Shown: positions 11,541-22,394 of the stretch, piece after piece | Position numbering within the stretch: the stretch's first letter is position 1 | How the letters are laid out: each line of letters opens with the position of its first letter | Assembly (NCBI RefSeq): GCF_950023065.1 | Contig: NC_088681.1 | Span: forward strand, 57,136,836 to 57,200,835 | Direction: 5' to 3' | DNA: 64,000 nt | From: Planococcus citri | Taxonomy: Eukaryota; Arthropoda; Insecta; Hemiptera; Pseudococcidae | Notes under the pieces: model-generated | Seen by the model: the letters and a program-made list of their open reading frames with translations, nothing else | Databases searched by the model: none | Told to the model about the DNA's origin: nothing | Program-made: the position numbers and the translations under genes

Positions 11541-12248
11541 CCCTGTGTGTGGAATTTCTTATTTCACTAGATGGTTCAAAGATGAACTGATGTGCCTACG
11601 AGTTCGATTGGTGCATATTGTAGATGTAGAGTGATAACTAAGTATAGATTCTCTCGATTGTTTGAGCCATTATAACCGCGTGAAATTCCAACCAATTTCA
11701 AGCCATATTGTAACACAGTTTTCGTGACTTTTCTATCCATTATTAGTGAATTTCTTCCAAGCTTAAGTAGGTAGGTACTCATTAAAGCCATTTGTAAAAA
11801 AATATGGTTAGGTATCAGATATTCTTTCAGAATCATCAAATTCCTCACACGTAATTTCATTCAATACCTTGTTACGGGTACTTATCCGAGTATTTGGTTA
11901 CATAGACCGCTCGCAGTTTGAATTTTTTAACGGCGATAAACTTTATTTTCTAGAGTGTTAATTACTCCTTTATTACACTCCATTATCACCGCATCGATAG
12001 CAATATAATTTTCATATTTGAAACGAAGAATAACAAAATGAACATAACACCGTTAATTTCAAAAAATTTTCCGCCATTAAAAAAGACATTATAACTTTTT
12101 TTTTAAACTTTCAAAGCTTTCGGAAACGCGTCAGTTTGTGTGATCGTTCCGGTTGCTGACGAATGGCATAATAAACGTATTACCTACCTGATCGAAAATA
12201 GAAAAAAAAAAAAGTAAAAAACATAATTTTTCAGGTCGGTGAAAGTAA
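11541..12248. other. copy-3 upstream region
   Basis: No gene. From about 11920 it aligns with the upstream DNA of copy 2 (GCAATATAATTTTCATATTTG block; CAAAGCTTTCGGAAACG; TGATCGTTCC and GCTGACGAAT near 12141-12175). Confidence 0.5.
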
Positions 12249-12273
12249 TCAAAGAGAGCCAAATATTATAAAA
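12249..12273 (+). promoter_or_regulatory. core promoter of copy 3
   Basis: TCAAAGAGAG at 12249 and TATAAAA at 12267, spacing 18 bp, with the ATG 104 bp after the TATA start. Confidence 0.65.
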
Positions 12274-12370
12274 TCATAGCACAAGTACGAGGAAAAATCA
12301 TTCGAAGCTATCGTTTATTTTTCGAAACGTGTTTAGAAATTATTACTTATATCAAATAAAAAAAAACTCA

Positions 12371-13357
12371 ATGATTATGGCAATGAGCACAATGTACTTT
12401 ATAACTGCGTCTGTGATATTCATCTTAAGAGTAAGTATCTAGACAGCTGTGCTAAATTGTACTTACCTATGTACATATTTATGATTTAAATCCACTAATT
12501 TGAGTATTATACATCTACTTACAATTAGATAGTTTTTTAATTGACATTTTTTTTAAAAATTACAGTTGGACTCGATGGTCTGCAAAATTTACCATCCTTA
12601 CGACGTCAAGAATTCAGAAAACCAACAAAAAGATGACATTAGCGACGTCCAAGACTTCCATCAGAATTTCTTCGTGCCACAATTTCCACATACATCAACT
12701 CCTCCTGCTCCATCATCGTCATCAACGGCCCAAGAAGCTTCTACCGATTCTTTACCATGGAACAAGTTCTCAGAAGATGTTTCCAATCTACTATCACCTG
12801 AAATGTTCACACAACCTAATCCAGTAATTTATCTACTGAAAAAAACAACTCAATTACCAAGAACTAAAATTTTCATACTGGACATCACCTTGAAAAATAT
12901 TTTCGCTGTTCAAGAAAAATTTCCCCCTCGTTATGTTCCCTACGCCCAATTTGCAAGGAGACTGTTGAGAACTCTGTGCAGACTAGACCCAGTGAGGAAA
13001 GCCATTTCGGAAATCCAGAATCCATCAAATTCTGCTCAACTTGGACCATTATCGAGTATTTCGTTATATTTCGAGATTCCTGAATTATTCTCACCGTATA
13101 TCTTTTCGGATTCGAATGCTCCATTCAGATTATTAGTCAAATTGATAAACATGTCACGAGATCAGGTTAGCGATGCGAAAGAATTCTTGAGACGTTTCTT
13201 GCAAAATAATCAGAATCCAGAGCAGTATTCTCAGTATGTTAGAGCATTGTTGAGATTTCTAATCGATGAGTTCCTTCTGACGGATTTGAAAGAAAGTATT
13301 TTGAAGTTGGAACGTTTTGTGGAAAGTAACTCATCACAATCTCTTCACTCAATCTAA
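12371..13357 (+). CDS. two-module secreted family protein, copy 3
   Basis: Exons 12371-12430 (20 codons, GTAAGT) and 12566-13357 (TTACAG acceptor) give about 283 residues. The start chosen is the first of three close Met codons; the later ones at 12377 and 12383 are possible. The N-terminus is hydrophobic (…YFITASVIFILR-LDSMVC…). A Pro/Ser-rich linker leads to module 1 (LLSPEMFTQPNP, PRYVPYA, then LLRTLC) and module 2 (ELFSPYIFSDSNAPFRLLVKL, with EQYSQYVRALLRFL after it). The end is Ser-rich. AATAAA at 13673. No known family recognised; the role is unknown. Confidence 0.85.
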
Positions 13358-13374
13358 TGTAATCAGATATGGTA

Positions 13375-14060
13375 AAATCAAATTTTCAATCGAATTATAT
13401 CGGTTCAAATATGACCAAACCCAATAGAAAATACCGAACTGAACAGATTGGAATAGATCTGATCAGACTTGATATTGATCAAATCTGGAAATTCTCTGGA
13501 TACAAATATATTTTATCAGATCAGAATTTTGATCAGATTGGACCTGTTCATGATGGGATCAGGTATTAGTAGGTAACGGTAAATTATAGGAGGCCTATAC
13601 TTATGTACTTAGGTATGTGAGTACCTACTTGATATGTATGATGATGATTTATAGGTACATGACATATTTATCAATAAATGTTTTATATGATTGCGAATAT
13701 TTGTCCATTTTAATGTTAATGAATCAATCTGCTACTAACCATAAACTTCAATATAAACAACGAAAATTTACAAAATTTTCATCTAGAAAAACTTCCAAAT
13801 TGGCACAACGTTGAAATGAATTTCGATTGAAAGTGATAGTCCAGTCCAAACATCAAAAACTAAAACTTGATTAATCACATTTCCAGAATCAAATCTGATC
13901 TGATTAGATTTGGTCAGATCAGGTGCCATCAAGGGGATGTCCGGATCTGATTTGATCTGCACAAGCTTGTGTGATCCATTCTAATCAAATCTGATCAGAT
14001 CCAGGAAGGGTTTTTCCATTGGATATCATCAAATCAAAGCATCAGATATAATCCGATAAA
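13375..14060. repeat. GATCAGATC-type repeat patches
   Basis: Two patches (about 13375-13565 and 13880-14060) of the same degenerate GATC-rich material as at 9.6-11.5 kb. The first begins in the 3' UTR of copy 3, before its AATAAA, so part of it may be transcribed. Confidence 0.65.
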
Positions 14061-14159
14061 AATATTAGTCCGATTGTGTGTACAGTGCTTCAACGATCCA
14101 AAATCCTTTAAATTATTGCAACAATCGAAAACTGATTAAGCATGACTGAAAAAGATTCA

Positions 14160-14460
14160 TAAGTTTCTGTGTTTTTTTTTTCGATTTTTTGAAATTGGCA
14201 ATAATGGCCGAAGAATCTCAGATACTATGTTTCAAAACTGCGCCATCTTTTTCAAAACAAGTTGGATGGGAGTAGAGGAAAAAGTCACGATTTTTTTTCT
14301 TCGAAAGTGCCACATCTTTGAGAAATTACATCTCCCTTCCAGGGACACCTCCGGAGCTGAAAAAATTTCTGAGTAACCTTCAACTCAAAATGAAGATCTC
14401 CACCAAATTTGGTAAAAATCCTTCCCTGATCAAATTTTCATAAGTGAGAATGAAGAAGGA
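14160..14460. repeat. dispersed repeat, uninterrupted copy
   Basis: This segment matches the two flanks of the LINE at 22.4-25.0 kb. Shared blocks are AAATTGGC…AATCTCA…, then TCGAAAGTGCCACATCTTTGAG (here) against TCGAAAATGCCCCGTCTTTGAG (there), and CTTTCAACTCAAAATGAAG-like sequence. It therefore serves as an empty-site paralogue. No coding potential. Confidence 0.6.
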
Positions 14461-14641
14461 AAAGTAAAATTCATACGTTTTCATTCCTTTCTTCTTCAAT
14501 AGAAAGTACTTAAACATTTTGAATAAATTTCAAAGCTCTTCGGTACAGTTTTAAATTGTGTGATCGTCACATTTGCTGACAAAATTTAATGATAAATGTG
14601 CCGAGAGAAAATGAAAAAGAACAACATTATTCAGCACGTAG

Positions 14642-14668
14642 TCAAAGAGAACTCAATGTCATGAAAAC
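14642..14668 (+). promoter_or_regulatory. core promoter of copy 4 (weak TATA)
   Basis: TCAAAGAGAA at 14642 is intact. At the 18-bp position there is CATGAAAAC instead of TATAAAAA. The ATG is 105 bp further, the usual distance. The TATA box may be weakened. Confidence 0.5.
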
Positions 14669-14764
14669 ATTTCACAGTTGCCAAAGCGATTCATCGAAAC
14701 GTTTTGTTCATAATTTGAACGTGAGTGCAAAACAATAGGTAGCTTGCCAAAATCTACGGAGATC

Positions 14765-15564
14765 ATGGCGTTTAGAAGATCATACTTTATATCTGTTGTA
14801 TTCATTTTGGGAGTAAGTAGAAAATTGTGACAAATTTAAACCAACTATTACACGTATCTACTAATTTTAATCGAATTCCTTTGCGCGAATTTCAGTTTGG
14901 CTTAGTAACCTGTGAAATGTCCAGTCCATCTCAATTCTTTCCTCCTGCTTCTCCAACGCTTCAAGAGAAATCAACTGACCTACCATCGAATTTACTCGGA
15001 CGCCATGTTTCCAATCTTCTATCACCCGAAATGTTCTCACAAGCTGATCCGGCGCTTTATCTGCTGCTAAAAATCGTTGAACTACCCTATGTAAGATTGG
15101 CAGCAATCGACATGGACTTGAGAAATGTTTTTCCCCAACGAAATAATGTTCCTCCGCGTTACATGCCATATTTGCAAGTTTTGAGGGCATTCGTAAGATG
15201 CGTGTTGAATCTTGATCGAGTGAAACAGGCGATCTTGAATTTTCAACTTTCTCCAAATTATGCATCTGCTCAGTTTTCACTATCATCAAATTCTCCATTA
15301 TATATATTCTTTTCACCTGATATATTTTCGGATACCAACCCTCCTTTCAGATTGATGGTCAAATTGATAGACAATCCTATGTCAGATGATCAGATTCGCG
15401 ATGCTAAGAGTGAATTGAACTATTTATGGGGTAACAATCAAATACCCAAGCCGTATGTTCAGTATGCTAGAGAAATGCGAATGTTCTTGACCTATAATTT
15501 CGTTCTTAGCCAACTGGTGGAAAGTGTCTCCGAATTGAGAAGTTTTTTGAAAAACTCATCATGA
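14765..15564 (+). CDS. two-module secreted family protein, copy 4
   Basis: Exons 14765-14812 (MAFRRSYFISVVFILG, GTAAGT) and 14896-15564 (TTTCAG) give about 238 residues. The intron is only 83 bp. The signal region continues as FGLVTC in exon 2. This is one of the shortest members because the linker before module 1 is brief. The internal duplication is especially clear: LLSPEMFSQADPALYLLLK against FFSPDIFSDTNPPFRLMVK, and PPRYMPYLQVLRAF against PKPYVQYAREMRMF. One Cys in module 1 (FVRCVLNL). AATAAA at 15713. Unknown function; secreted by inference. Confidence 0.87.
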
Positions 15565-15719
15565 ATTTTGAAATAAACGTATGGTAGGTAATATGTAGAA
15601 ATGTATCAGCACATATTGTATCGAAGACCTACTTATGCATTCAATAGTTACCTACATAATAGTGGGTAGTACCTAAGCAGTTACCTACCTATATGTACAA
15701 CACCAATTCATCAATAAAT

Positions 15720-16282
15720 CTTATAACTATCTATCTCATATCTCAATATATTTGTGAATATTTACTCCAAATAATTCATCTACTGGATCATTCGTTGCCA
15801 AATAAGCCAAAATTTGCACGATGGGTCACCGATTTTCATGCTGGCAGGAGGGGCTTTGGAAAATTTTCAAAATGGTTGGCAAATGAAAATTTTAAATGTG
15901 GTGGTTCTAATCAACTTTGAGTTGAAACTTTTGTTTTTCATTTTATTCTACATTCCAAGTGCTGTTCACTCATGGTGCCGAAATCAGTGTTGGCATATTT
16001 GATGATGTAGGAAAATCACTTAAAAAACTTGCAATTTACATAAAAGTAGGTATTACTTAAAGCATGGTTTAAAAATTATGAAAAAATCCAAAATTTCAAA
16101 AAAATATTTCTTTTGTAATGTTGATACCTATATTTTATTATACCTACTTACTTATTCTTGATAGAAAAAACAAATGAAATTTCTTTCTTGCCTAAATTGT
16201 GATTTTGAACATAATTTTGACACAATTACCTACACTTAAAAACCTGAAATAAAAATCCAACGCCATATCAACTAAACACACA
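15720..16282. other. spacer without gene
   Basis: AT-rich DNA after copy 4. Short open frames exist but show no family resemblance. Nothing else was seen. Confidence 0.4.
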
Positions 16283-16284
16283 TA

Positions 16285-17157
16285 GGGTAAGGTTGCCTAA
16301 ATCGTACCACTGTTTGGTTTTTAGGACCTAGAGAGCCCAATTTTCATTCTTTTTGACTGATTTTTTTTAAAATTGTAGCTTGAAACCTTGTCTATCAGTA
16401 TCAATAGGTAGAGTAATTTATTCTTCAATGAGAGGAGATATTTCAGTTTCTGCGAAAGTCTTCAAATGGTATGATTTGGGAAACTAGTCTCCTAAATCTT
16501 ACCACCAGTTTCCCAAGTTGTACTATCCAGTCATTTTAGTCATATTTTGAAGGAAGTAGATGAAATGAGGTGAAAAAATTCAAGAAAAAGCATAAGGTTT
16601 TCATTTGTAGGTATCTACTATAACACATATTTTGATTTGTAAAATGAAAAAAATACTACATGTTTGTCTTAAAGCTTTTTATTCAATTTTTGTATAGTTT
16701 TTACCTGGTATGATTTAGGGAACTCATTGCATACAATGCAAATGTAATGGTAAGATTTAGGAAACCCCAATGTGGTATGATTTGGGCAATTTGGGCATTT
16801 TTTGAATAACTGACAGCACTGTCATAAAATATACTTGTAACTGACATCTGTGCGAGATCAAATAAGTATAAATATGTGTTTCAAGTGATCCATTGAAAAA
16901 AATTCCACTTGATTAATCCTATCGGGGCTCCAACACCTTACATACTCGTACATTGAAAAAAATATAGATCACAACCACATATTTTGTCTAAATCGTGATA
17001 AGTTACGCAAACATTCCTCAATTTGGCTGATTATTTTTGTATAGTAGGTGGCAACACCAACACATTTCAGTTAATACCCCAAAAAAATTGTAGGAGTGCT
17101 ACTGAAAAGTAGCAGTGGTATGTTTTAGGAAGTGGTAGGATTTCGGCAACCTTACCC
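16285..17157. mobile_element. non-autonomous TA-target DNA element
   Basis: Ends are GGGTAAGGTTGCC (16285) and its complement GGCAACCTTACCC (ending 17157), flanked on both sides by TA. After the terminal 13 bp the left end continues TAAATCGTACCAC and the right complement GAAATCCTACCAC. Inside, the same signal is iterated (GGTATGATTTGG, GGTATGATTTAGG, GGTAAGATTTAGG, GGTATGATTTGGG). There is no transposase. The TA target and length (873 bp) fit a Tc1/mariner-type MITE; family not assigned. Confidence 0.7.
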
Positions 17158-17249
17158 TACCTATTGACAAAATTCACAAAAACTTCATCTTTACTTTTTT
17201 ATCTAAGTAATACAAATGGAAATTTCATCCAAGTAGGAGGCACTACAAA

Positions 17250-18345
17250 CTGAAATGTGAGAGCTGAGGAACATGGTGAAGAGAGCCAGAAACCACAAAG
17301 CAGTAGAGGAAGATCTCATACCAGTAGACTTGATTAAACATCTAACACTGGAGTATAAAGAGGAGCTGCTGAAGATAATGAATGAAATATACATAGGGTG
17401 AACATATGCTGCCTAAGGACTCAAAGCGATAAATTTTGTACCAATAACAAAGAAGAACAACTCGCAAAAATGCTCTGAATATAGAACCATCTCATTAATG
17501 AGCCACACACTGAAGCTACTACTCACCATCATAAATGCCAGAATTGAAAAGAAGATACAGTAAAAGCTCATTATAACGCTTTCGGATATAACGCTGATTC
17601 CTTCCGGTCCCTTGACATCCCCATTTAAACCAATGTAAAATTAATCGCGATATAACGCTCATGAGTGATTATAAATCGCGTTTTAACGCTCTAAAATTCA
17701 GGAAAAATCACATTTTTTTCATAATTTTAGCAACAAAACCCCAATTTTTTGCGAAAAAAAGCTTACTCATGTGTAAAAAATTATCACTTTCTGAAAATTT
17801 TGGCCGCAACAACAGTTTTTTTTTTTGCAATTTTTGTAGTTTTGATTTTTAAAAAAGCAAAAAAAAACTTTTTGGCAAAATTTTGCTAAAAAATCATTTA
17901 TATTATTATAGCAGACCTCAAAATCAAAGTAAAATTTCAGATTTTTTTGTTTCCACCAAAACTTTTTGGCAAAATTTTGCTAAAAAATCATTTATATTAT
18001 TATAGCAGACCTCAAAATCAAAGTAAAATTTCAGATTTTTTTGTTTCCACCTGGAACAGTTGTTCAAATTCAAAATAAAGTTCACGTTTCCACTTCCTTT
18101 ATAACAATTTTTTCGCTTTAAAACGAGAATTCGCGGTATAACGCTAATCAGCGTTAAAATGAGACTTTCGGTTATAACGCGCTTCGGCTTATAACGCTCT
18201 TTTTCTCATGGTCCCTTGAAGAGCGTTATAACGAGCTTTTACTGTAGATGAAAATAAAGAGGTCAAAATCAACATCGGAACTCAAAAAATTGAAAATGTA
18301 AACCAATTCAGATACCTTGGAGTGCTGATTAACAACGATAGTAGA
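17250..18345 (+). pseudogene. non-LTR retrotransposon RT fragment, interrupted
   Basis: Before the inserted element the plus strand encodes, with stops and frame changes, RT pieces: EEDLIPVDLIKHLTLEYKEE, then CSEYRTISLMSH with LKLLLTIINARIEKKI after it. This matches the pre-palm and finger region of LINE reverse transcriptases. After the insertion the frame gives INIGTQKIENVNQFRYLGVL, the typical RT thumb-region motif (F.YLG). The palm with its catalytic FADD box is absent, so an internal deletion preceded or accompanied the insertion. Non-functional. Confidence 0.7.
17558..18244. mobile_element. pogo/Tigger-like MITE with TA target
   Basis: Terminal inverted repeats begin CAGTAAAAGCTC(A/G)TTATAACG and are flanked by TA at 17556-17557 and 18245-18246, typical of pogo-type Tc1/mariner elements. 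The TATAACGCT motif recurs many times in both subterminal regions. A 94-bp segment with TTTTGGCAAAATTTTGC is tandemly duplicated (about 17865 and 17959). No transposase ORF. It lies within a LINE fragment, so it is younger than that copy. Confidence 0.8.
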
Positions 18346-18579
18346 GATCACAAATAAATTAAATCACCTTACTCTTACATACATTGTCGACTCAGTAATT
18401 TTTTTCCAAATGTTAGTTCGGAAAAGGAGGTTATTACGTATGTAAGTACATATATGTATTTCAAAAAATAAATTAAAACAACTCGATGTAGGCTCACTGA
18501 TAATTATTTTGTGCAAATATGTAAGTATCTATTAAAAATTTGTAGCATTTTCGGACCGTTTTCTGAGCCATTTGCGATT

Positions 18580-18750
18580 TCATCAGATTCAATAGGATCA
18601 AAATTTTGATCAGAATAGTCCTATCTAAACCTGCAACCCAACAGAAATCTGATCTACTTAGATCTTATCAGACCAGTTTGATCACCGGATATTCGCATGG
18701 ATCCAATTAGATCTGATCTGGTTGGATCCTATCGGATCCCATTCTTTCCT
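18580..18750. repeat. GATCAGATC-type repeat patch
   Basis: Short patch of GATC-rich degenerate repeat (TCTGATCTAC, GATCTGATCTGG and so on), like those at 9.6-11.5 kb. Confidence 0.6.
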
Positions 18751-18759
18751 CCTATAGGT

Positions 18760-20110
18760 ATTTTTTAGGAAAAATAAAAAAAATATGACAAATAATTTCA
18801 ACTTCTCACAATGAGAGGAATGAAAGAGACTTTGATTTACTAAAAAATCATTGATAGGTTATAAAAACTTGGAATCAATTTTTTCCATGGTTCATTCATT
18901 ATGAATAATTACGTTCATTCTGAAATTTTTCAGGTTACTCGCATAAAAAATAATGAAAGAATTTAAATTTTGTATTTTTTTTCATTTATACATATTTTAC
19001 CGCCAATTGTGGTATCCCATTTAACGTTTAACACGCGAAACAACTGGGTTAATTTTTTTACTTGAAACAACGAAATAATAGTACATATGTAGGTATGTAC
19101 ATACCACATTATCATTACCTATAGGTAACTAGATATTCATTTAAACAGAAAATCGAACATTAGTCCCAGCTATTTTCCGTGAAGAGATGCTATGCTTTTC
19201 AGGGAAATATTAAACAGAAAATATTTTTCTTTTTATGGAATTTTTATTGTATAATTTTTTTCTGAAATTTAAGACAACCAGAACTTTCCTCTTCTTCATT
19301 TCTGGTCCATACACACTTACACAGAAACTTTTTCAGGGTAACCTATTTATCGTTAGACGCTGAATGTGTTCTAATTTAAAATAAAAAATTTTCCGTGATA
19401 ACAGCTTTGAAATTATGCTCATAGAATAAGGAACAGGTACCTTACCAACCTGATCAGGAGAACAAGTTGAAGAAATTGGCCCTCAAAATAAAAACTATCC
19501 AAGTATATACTCCGAAATCACGTTATTACAAAATCTAAGTTATGCTTACTCAAAACTGGAAAAAAATTACAATTCCTATATTTGCATGGCAGGTTACATA
19601 GTTGCTTGATCTACTCGCACATTGAACGAAAAGCGATCTTCTGCCAGTCAAAAATATGAATGATCCTACATTTCGGTAACATCAATGACGAAGCATTACA
19701 TTTTCACCGCCATTGAAAAAACGCACCTATTTTATAAGTAAGTACCTACTATATTATCGAACAGCTATCATCGATTATAGGTACCCTACCCACGTTCCCT
19801 GGGAATTGGTTCTATATTTAGTAACTAACTTATTTTTTCCCACATTAATAACAGTTTACTTCATAAAGTTGGAAAGATGATGAATATTATACATAATTTT
19901 TGTACTTGTACCTACTCGCCGGTAAGCATGAAGTTTTTACTGCTGAAAACGAAAAGAAAAAGACCTAAAATTAATGGTTTGAATATGTAAAATTTACATC
20001 CATATTAAAATAAAGGTAACCTCAAAGGAGTTGAAGGATATTTTTAATTTTACGATCGACTAGTTCTTCGATAAATGAGGCCATAAAAAAAAATAGAATT
20101 AAAAATAAAA
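18760..20110. other. copy-5 upstream region
   Basis: No gene. The part from about 19600 aligns loosely with 25270-25800 (ACATTTCGGTA, TTTTTA..ACTGAAAACGAAAA, CCTCAAAGG). A TTTTACGATCG…TTCGATAAATGA box at 20048-20077 recurs upstream of copies 6 and 8. Confidence 0.5.
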
Positions 20111-20114
20111 TGGT

Positions 20115-20140
20115 TCAAAGGAAACTCGATGTTATAAAAA
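20115..20140 (+). promoter_or_regulatory. core promoter of copy 5
   Basis: TCAAAGGAAA at 20115 and TATAAAAA at 20133, spacing 18 bp; ATG 104 bp after the TATA start. Confidence 0.65.
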
Positions 20141-20236
20141 CCTGGAATGAGGGTGCCATCGTAGTCAAATTGAAAACTTTCGTTCACTTTTCGAAAACTA
20201 AAATAGCTACCTAAAAGAATTTGAATAGTCATAGTA

Positions 20237-21165
20237 ATGGCAGTTGCAGGCTTATACGCTGTTGTGTTATTTTTCATTGAGGTAAGCACTCAAAATGCAA
20301 TAATTTTCATTAATAAATCTCAGCAGATAGTTACCTACATTAAAGCTCATACCGCAACACTAAGAAAACTCATATCAAATTACAGTTCGATCCAACAGTC
20401 TGTTTTGTATTGAGACCAGACGAATCACATCACGATGCCGAATTTGGTCCATTAAACAGTGACCTTAACTCAAATCCAACCCTGCCTCAACACCTGCAAA
20501 AATTTTTTTCACTCAACTCTGACAAAATCCCAGATCCAGTCACATCTGATCCTTCAGCACGTGTTTTTCCAGATCGTCCTTTACCGAGGAAGCAATTATC
20601 ACCTAACGGCAACGTCAGGAAACTATTATCACCGGAAATATTCTCACAACCCGACCCTGTGATTCATTTGCTGGAAGAGATCATGAAATTATCAGAATTG
20701 AGGATCGCAATGGTCAACTACGATTTGAGAAATCAACTACGTCCACCGAGTAAACTTCCTCAGCAATACATTCCATATGCCAAGGCTCTACAGCAATTTG
20801 CTTTCTGGCTACCCTCGCTTTACGGGGTCAAACCAATTATCGACGATATTCGTCGTTCTTCGGCTACGACTGGTGTTTCTTTACCACCGGGTCTTCTGTC
20901 AGTCGAGATATCCGAACTATTCTCATCGGATATTTTCACAGATGCCAATGCGCCTTTCCAACTTTTGATTAAATTGATGAATATGCAATTAGACAGCATT
21001 GACAGAGCAGAGAACCAATTGGAAAACCTTCGCAGGAATGATCAACTACCAAAGCAGTACTTATCGTATGTTAAGAACCTGCACTCGTTCATGTTACGTA
21101 AGACCAGTCTTACAGGTTTAATACAGAGTGTCTTCGAGCTAAGGCAGATCCATTTCCAGCATTAA
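20237..21165 (+). CDS. two-module secreted family protein, copy 5
   Basis: Exons 20237-20281 (MAVAGLYAVVLFFIE, GTAAGC) and 20386-21165 (TTACAG) give about 274 residues. The hydrophobic start continues as FDPTVCFVL. A linker of about 60 residues rich in Asp, Ser and Pro precedes module 1 (LLSPEIFSQPDP, QQYIPYAKALQQF). Module 2 has ELFSSDIFTDANAPFQLLIK and KQYLSYVKNL, and ends SVFELRQIHFQH, without the Ser-rich tail of copies 2 and 3. The module-1 Cys is replaced (FAFWLPSL). AATAAA at 21409. Function unknown. Confidence 0.86.
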
Positions 21166-21419
21166 ATTGCCTGTTGGTGGCCTGAGTTCGAAAGATGGTC
21201 AGGCAGAAGTACCACATGACACAGTGTCACTGCTTGCTGCAGATCAGAATCATAAGTTATGACACTGCAATGGCTGATATTAGCACATCAATCTATAAAA
21301 AGACAACGAGGCACTTTTACTTACTGCGTAAATTATATTAAATTAATATAATTAATTATGGCACTTATTTTTACATTTTGCGTAAATAATCTTCATTTTA
21401 TGATACGTAATAAAATTGA

Positions 21420-22199
21420 ATAATGAACTCGGTACATGCTTCGGCGAGTTTATGCTTCTTTTCCCAGAAATTTTGGTAATCTGGATACTTTGGTACCTAC
21501 TTACTTATTTGGGGTGTTCGTGTTTGGGCCTCTTAAGTTTTAAAAGTTTTGTTTTAAAAGCACTTCTTATATTTGTGAATTTCATTCGCAAAGCCAATCT
21601 GAATAATGTCTAAATTTCTAAAAACTGCGATTTCATGAAATTTTTTCAATAAAACCAGAAAATTTTGACAGAGACTTGATTTTTTTAAAAATTTATTCCT
21701 CTTCTTAGAAATTTCCCGAGTAAAATGCAATGAGTAAATTTGCTCCAAAAACCTTGAAAAAAATGGTGAAAATTGTAATTTATTTGCGTCAATTTGCATT
21801 ATTTTCTAAAATTTCAGCATCGCACCAACTTTTTTGGCCCTGAAGCGAAGAATTAGATAGGTACATCAAAAAGGAGCCTTATCAGAAGATTGCCTGCTTT
21901 GACCTTACGAAGTTCAATTCAATTGAGTAGATTTACCTATTGGCAACAACTGTTTCTTTGGACTGAAAAATTCAAATGAATGATTTAAAGATGATACGTA
22001 GATTAACGACCCGAAAAGAGTGTTGGAAAAACCACAATATTTGAAAAATCGATAAGTACCAGCTTCATTTATTTTCAGACAAATTTTCAAGATCAATTTA
22101 TTGAATCTTAGTGGATCCAATTTTTGAAAAATACGCATCGAGTTTTTTTGGTCATTTCTGCCAATGTCAAAAAATGGAAACAAAAATTTGTAAGTTTTC
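21420..22199. other. spacer without gene
   Basis: AT-rich DNA with several short open frames on both strands and no recognisable product or repeat. Confidence 0.4.
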
Positions 22200-22394
22200 G
22201 GCAATTTTTTTCAATTTTTTTAAATTGGCGAAAACGAGCAAGAAATTGGCACTACTGCGTTCCAAAATCTTTTTTCAATAAAGCGGTCTTGGATTTTGAC
22301 GGCAAAAGCATAGATCAACGCAGAATCTCAAATACATACTTTCATTTGGAACTGGGCATTTTCCTCAAAACACGTTGGGTAGTGACAAGAGCGA

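Noticed and set aside
14867..15316. 149-codon minus-strand frame opposite copy 4
   Set aside because: Mirror of the conserved coding strand; no homology of its own. Similar antisense frames oppose copies 3, 9 and 10.
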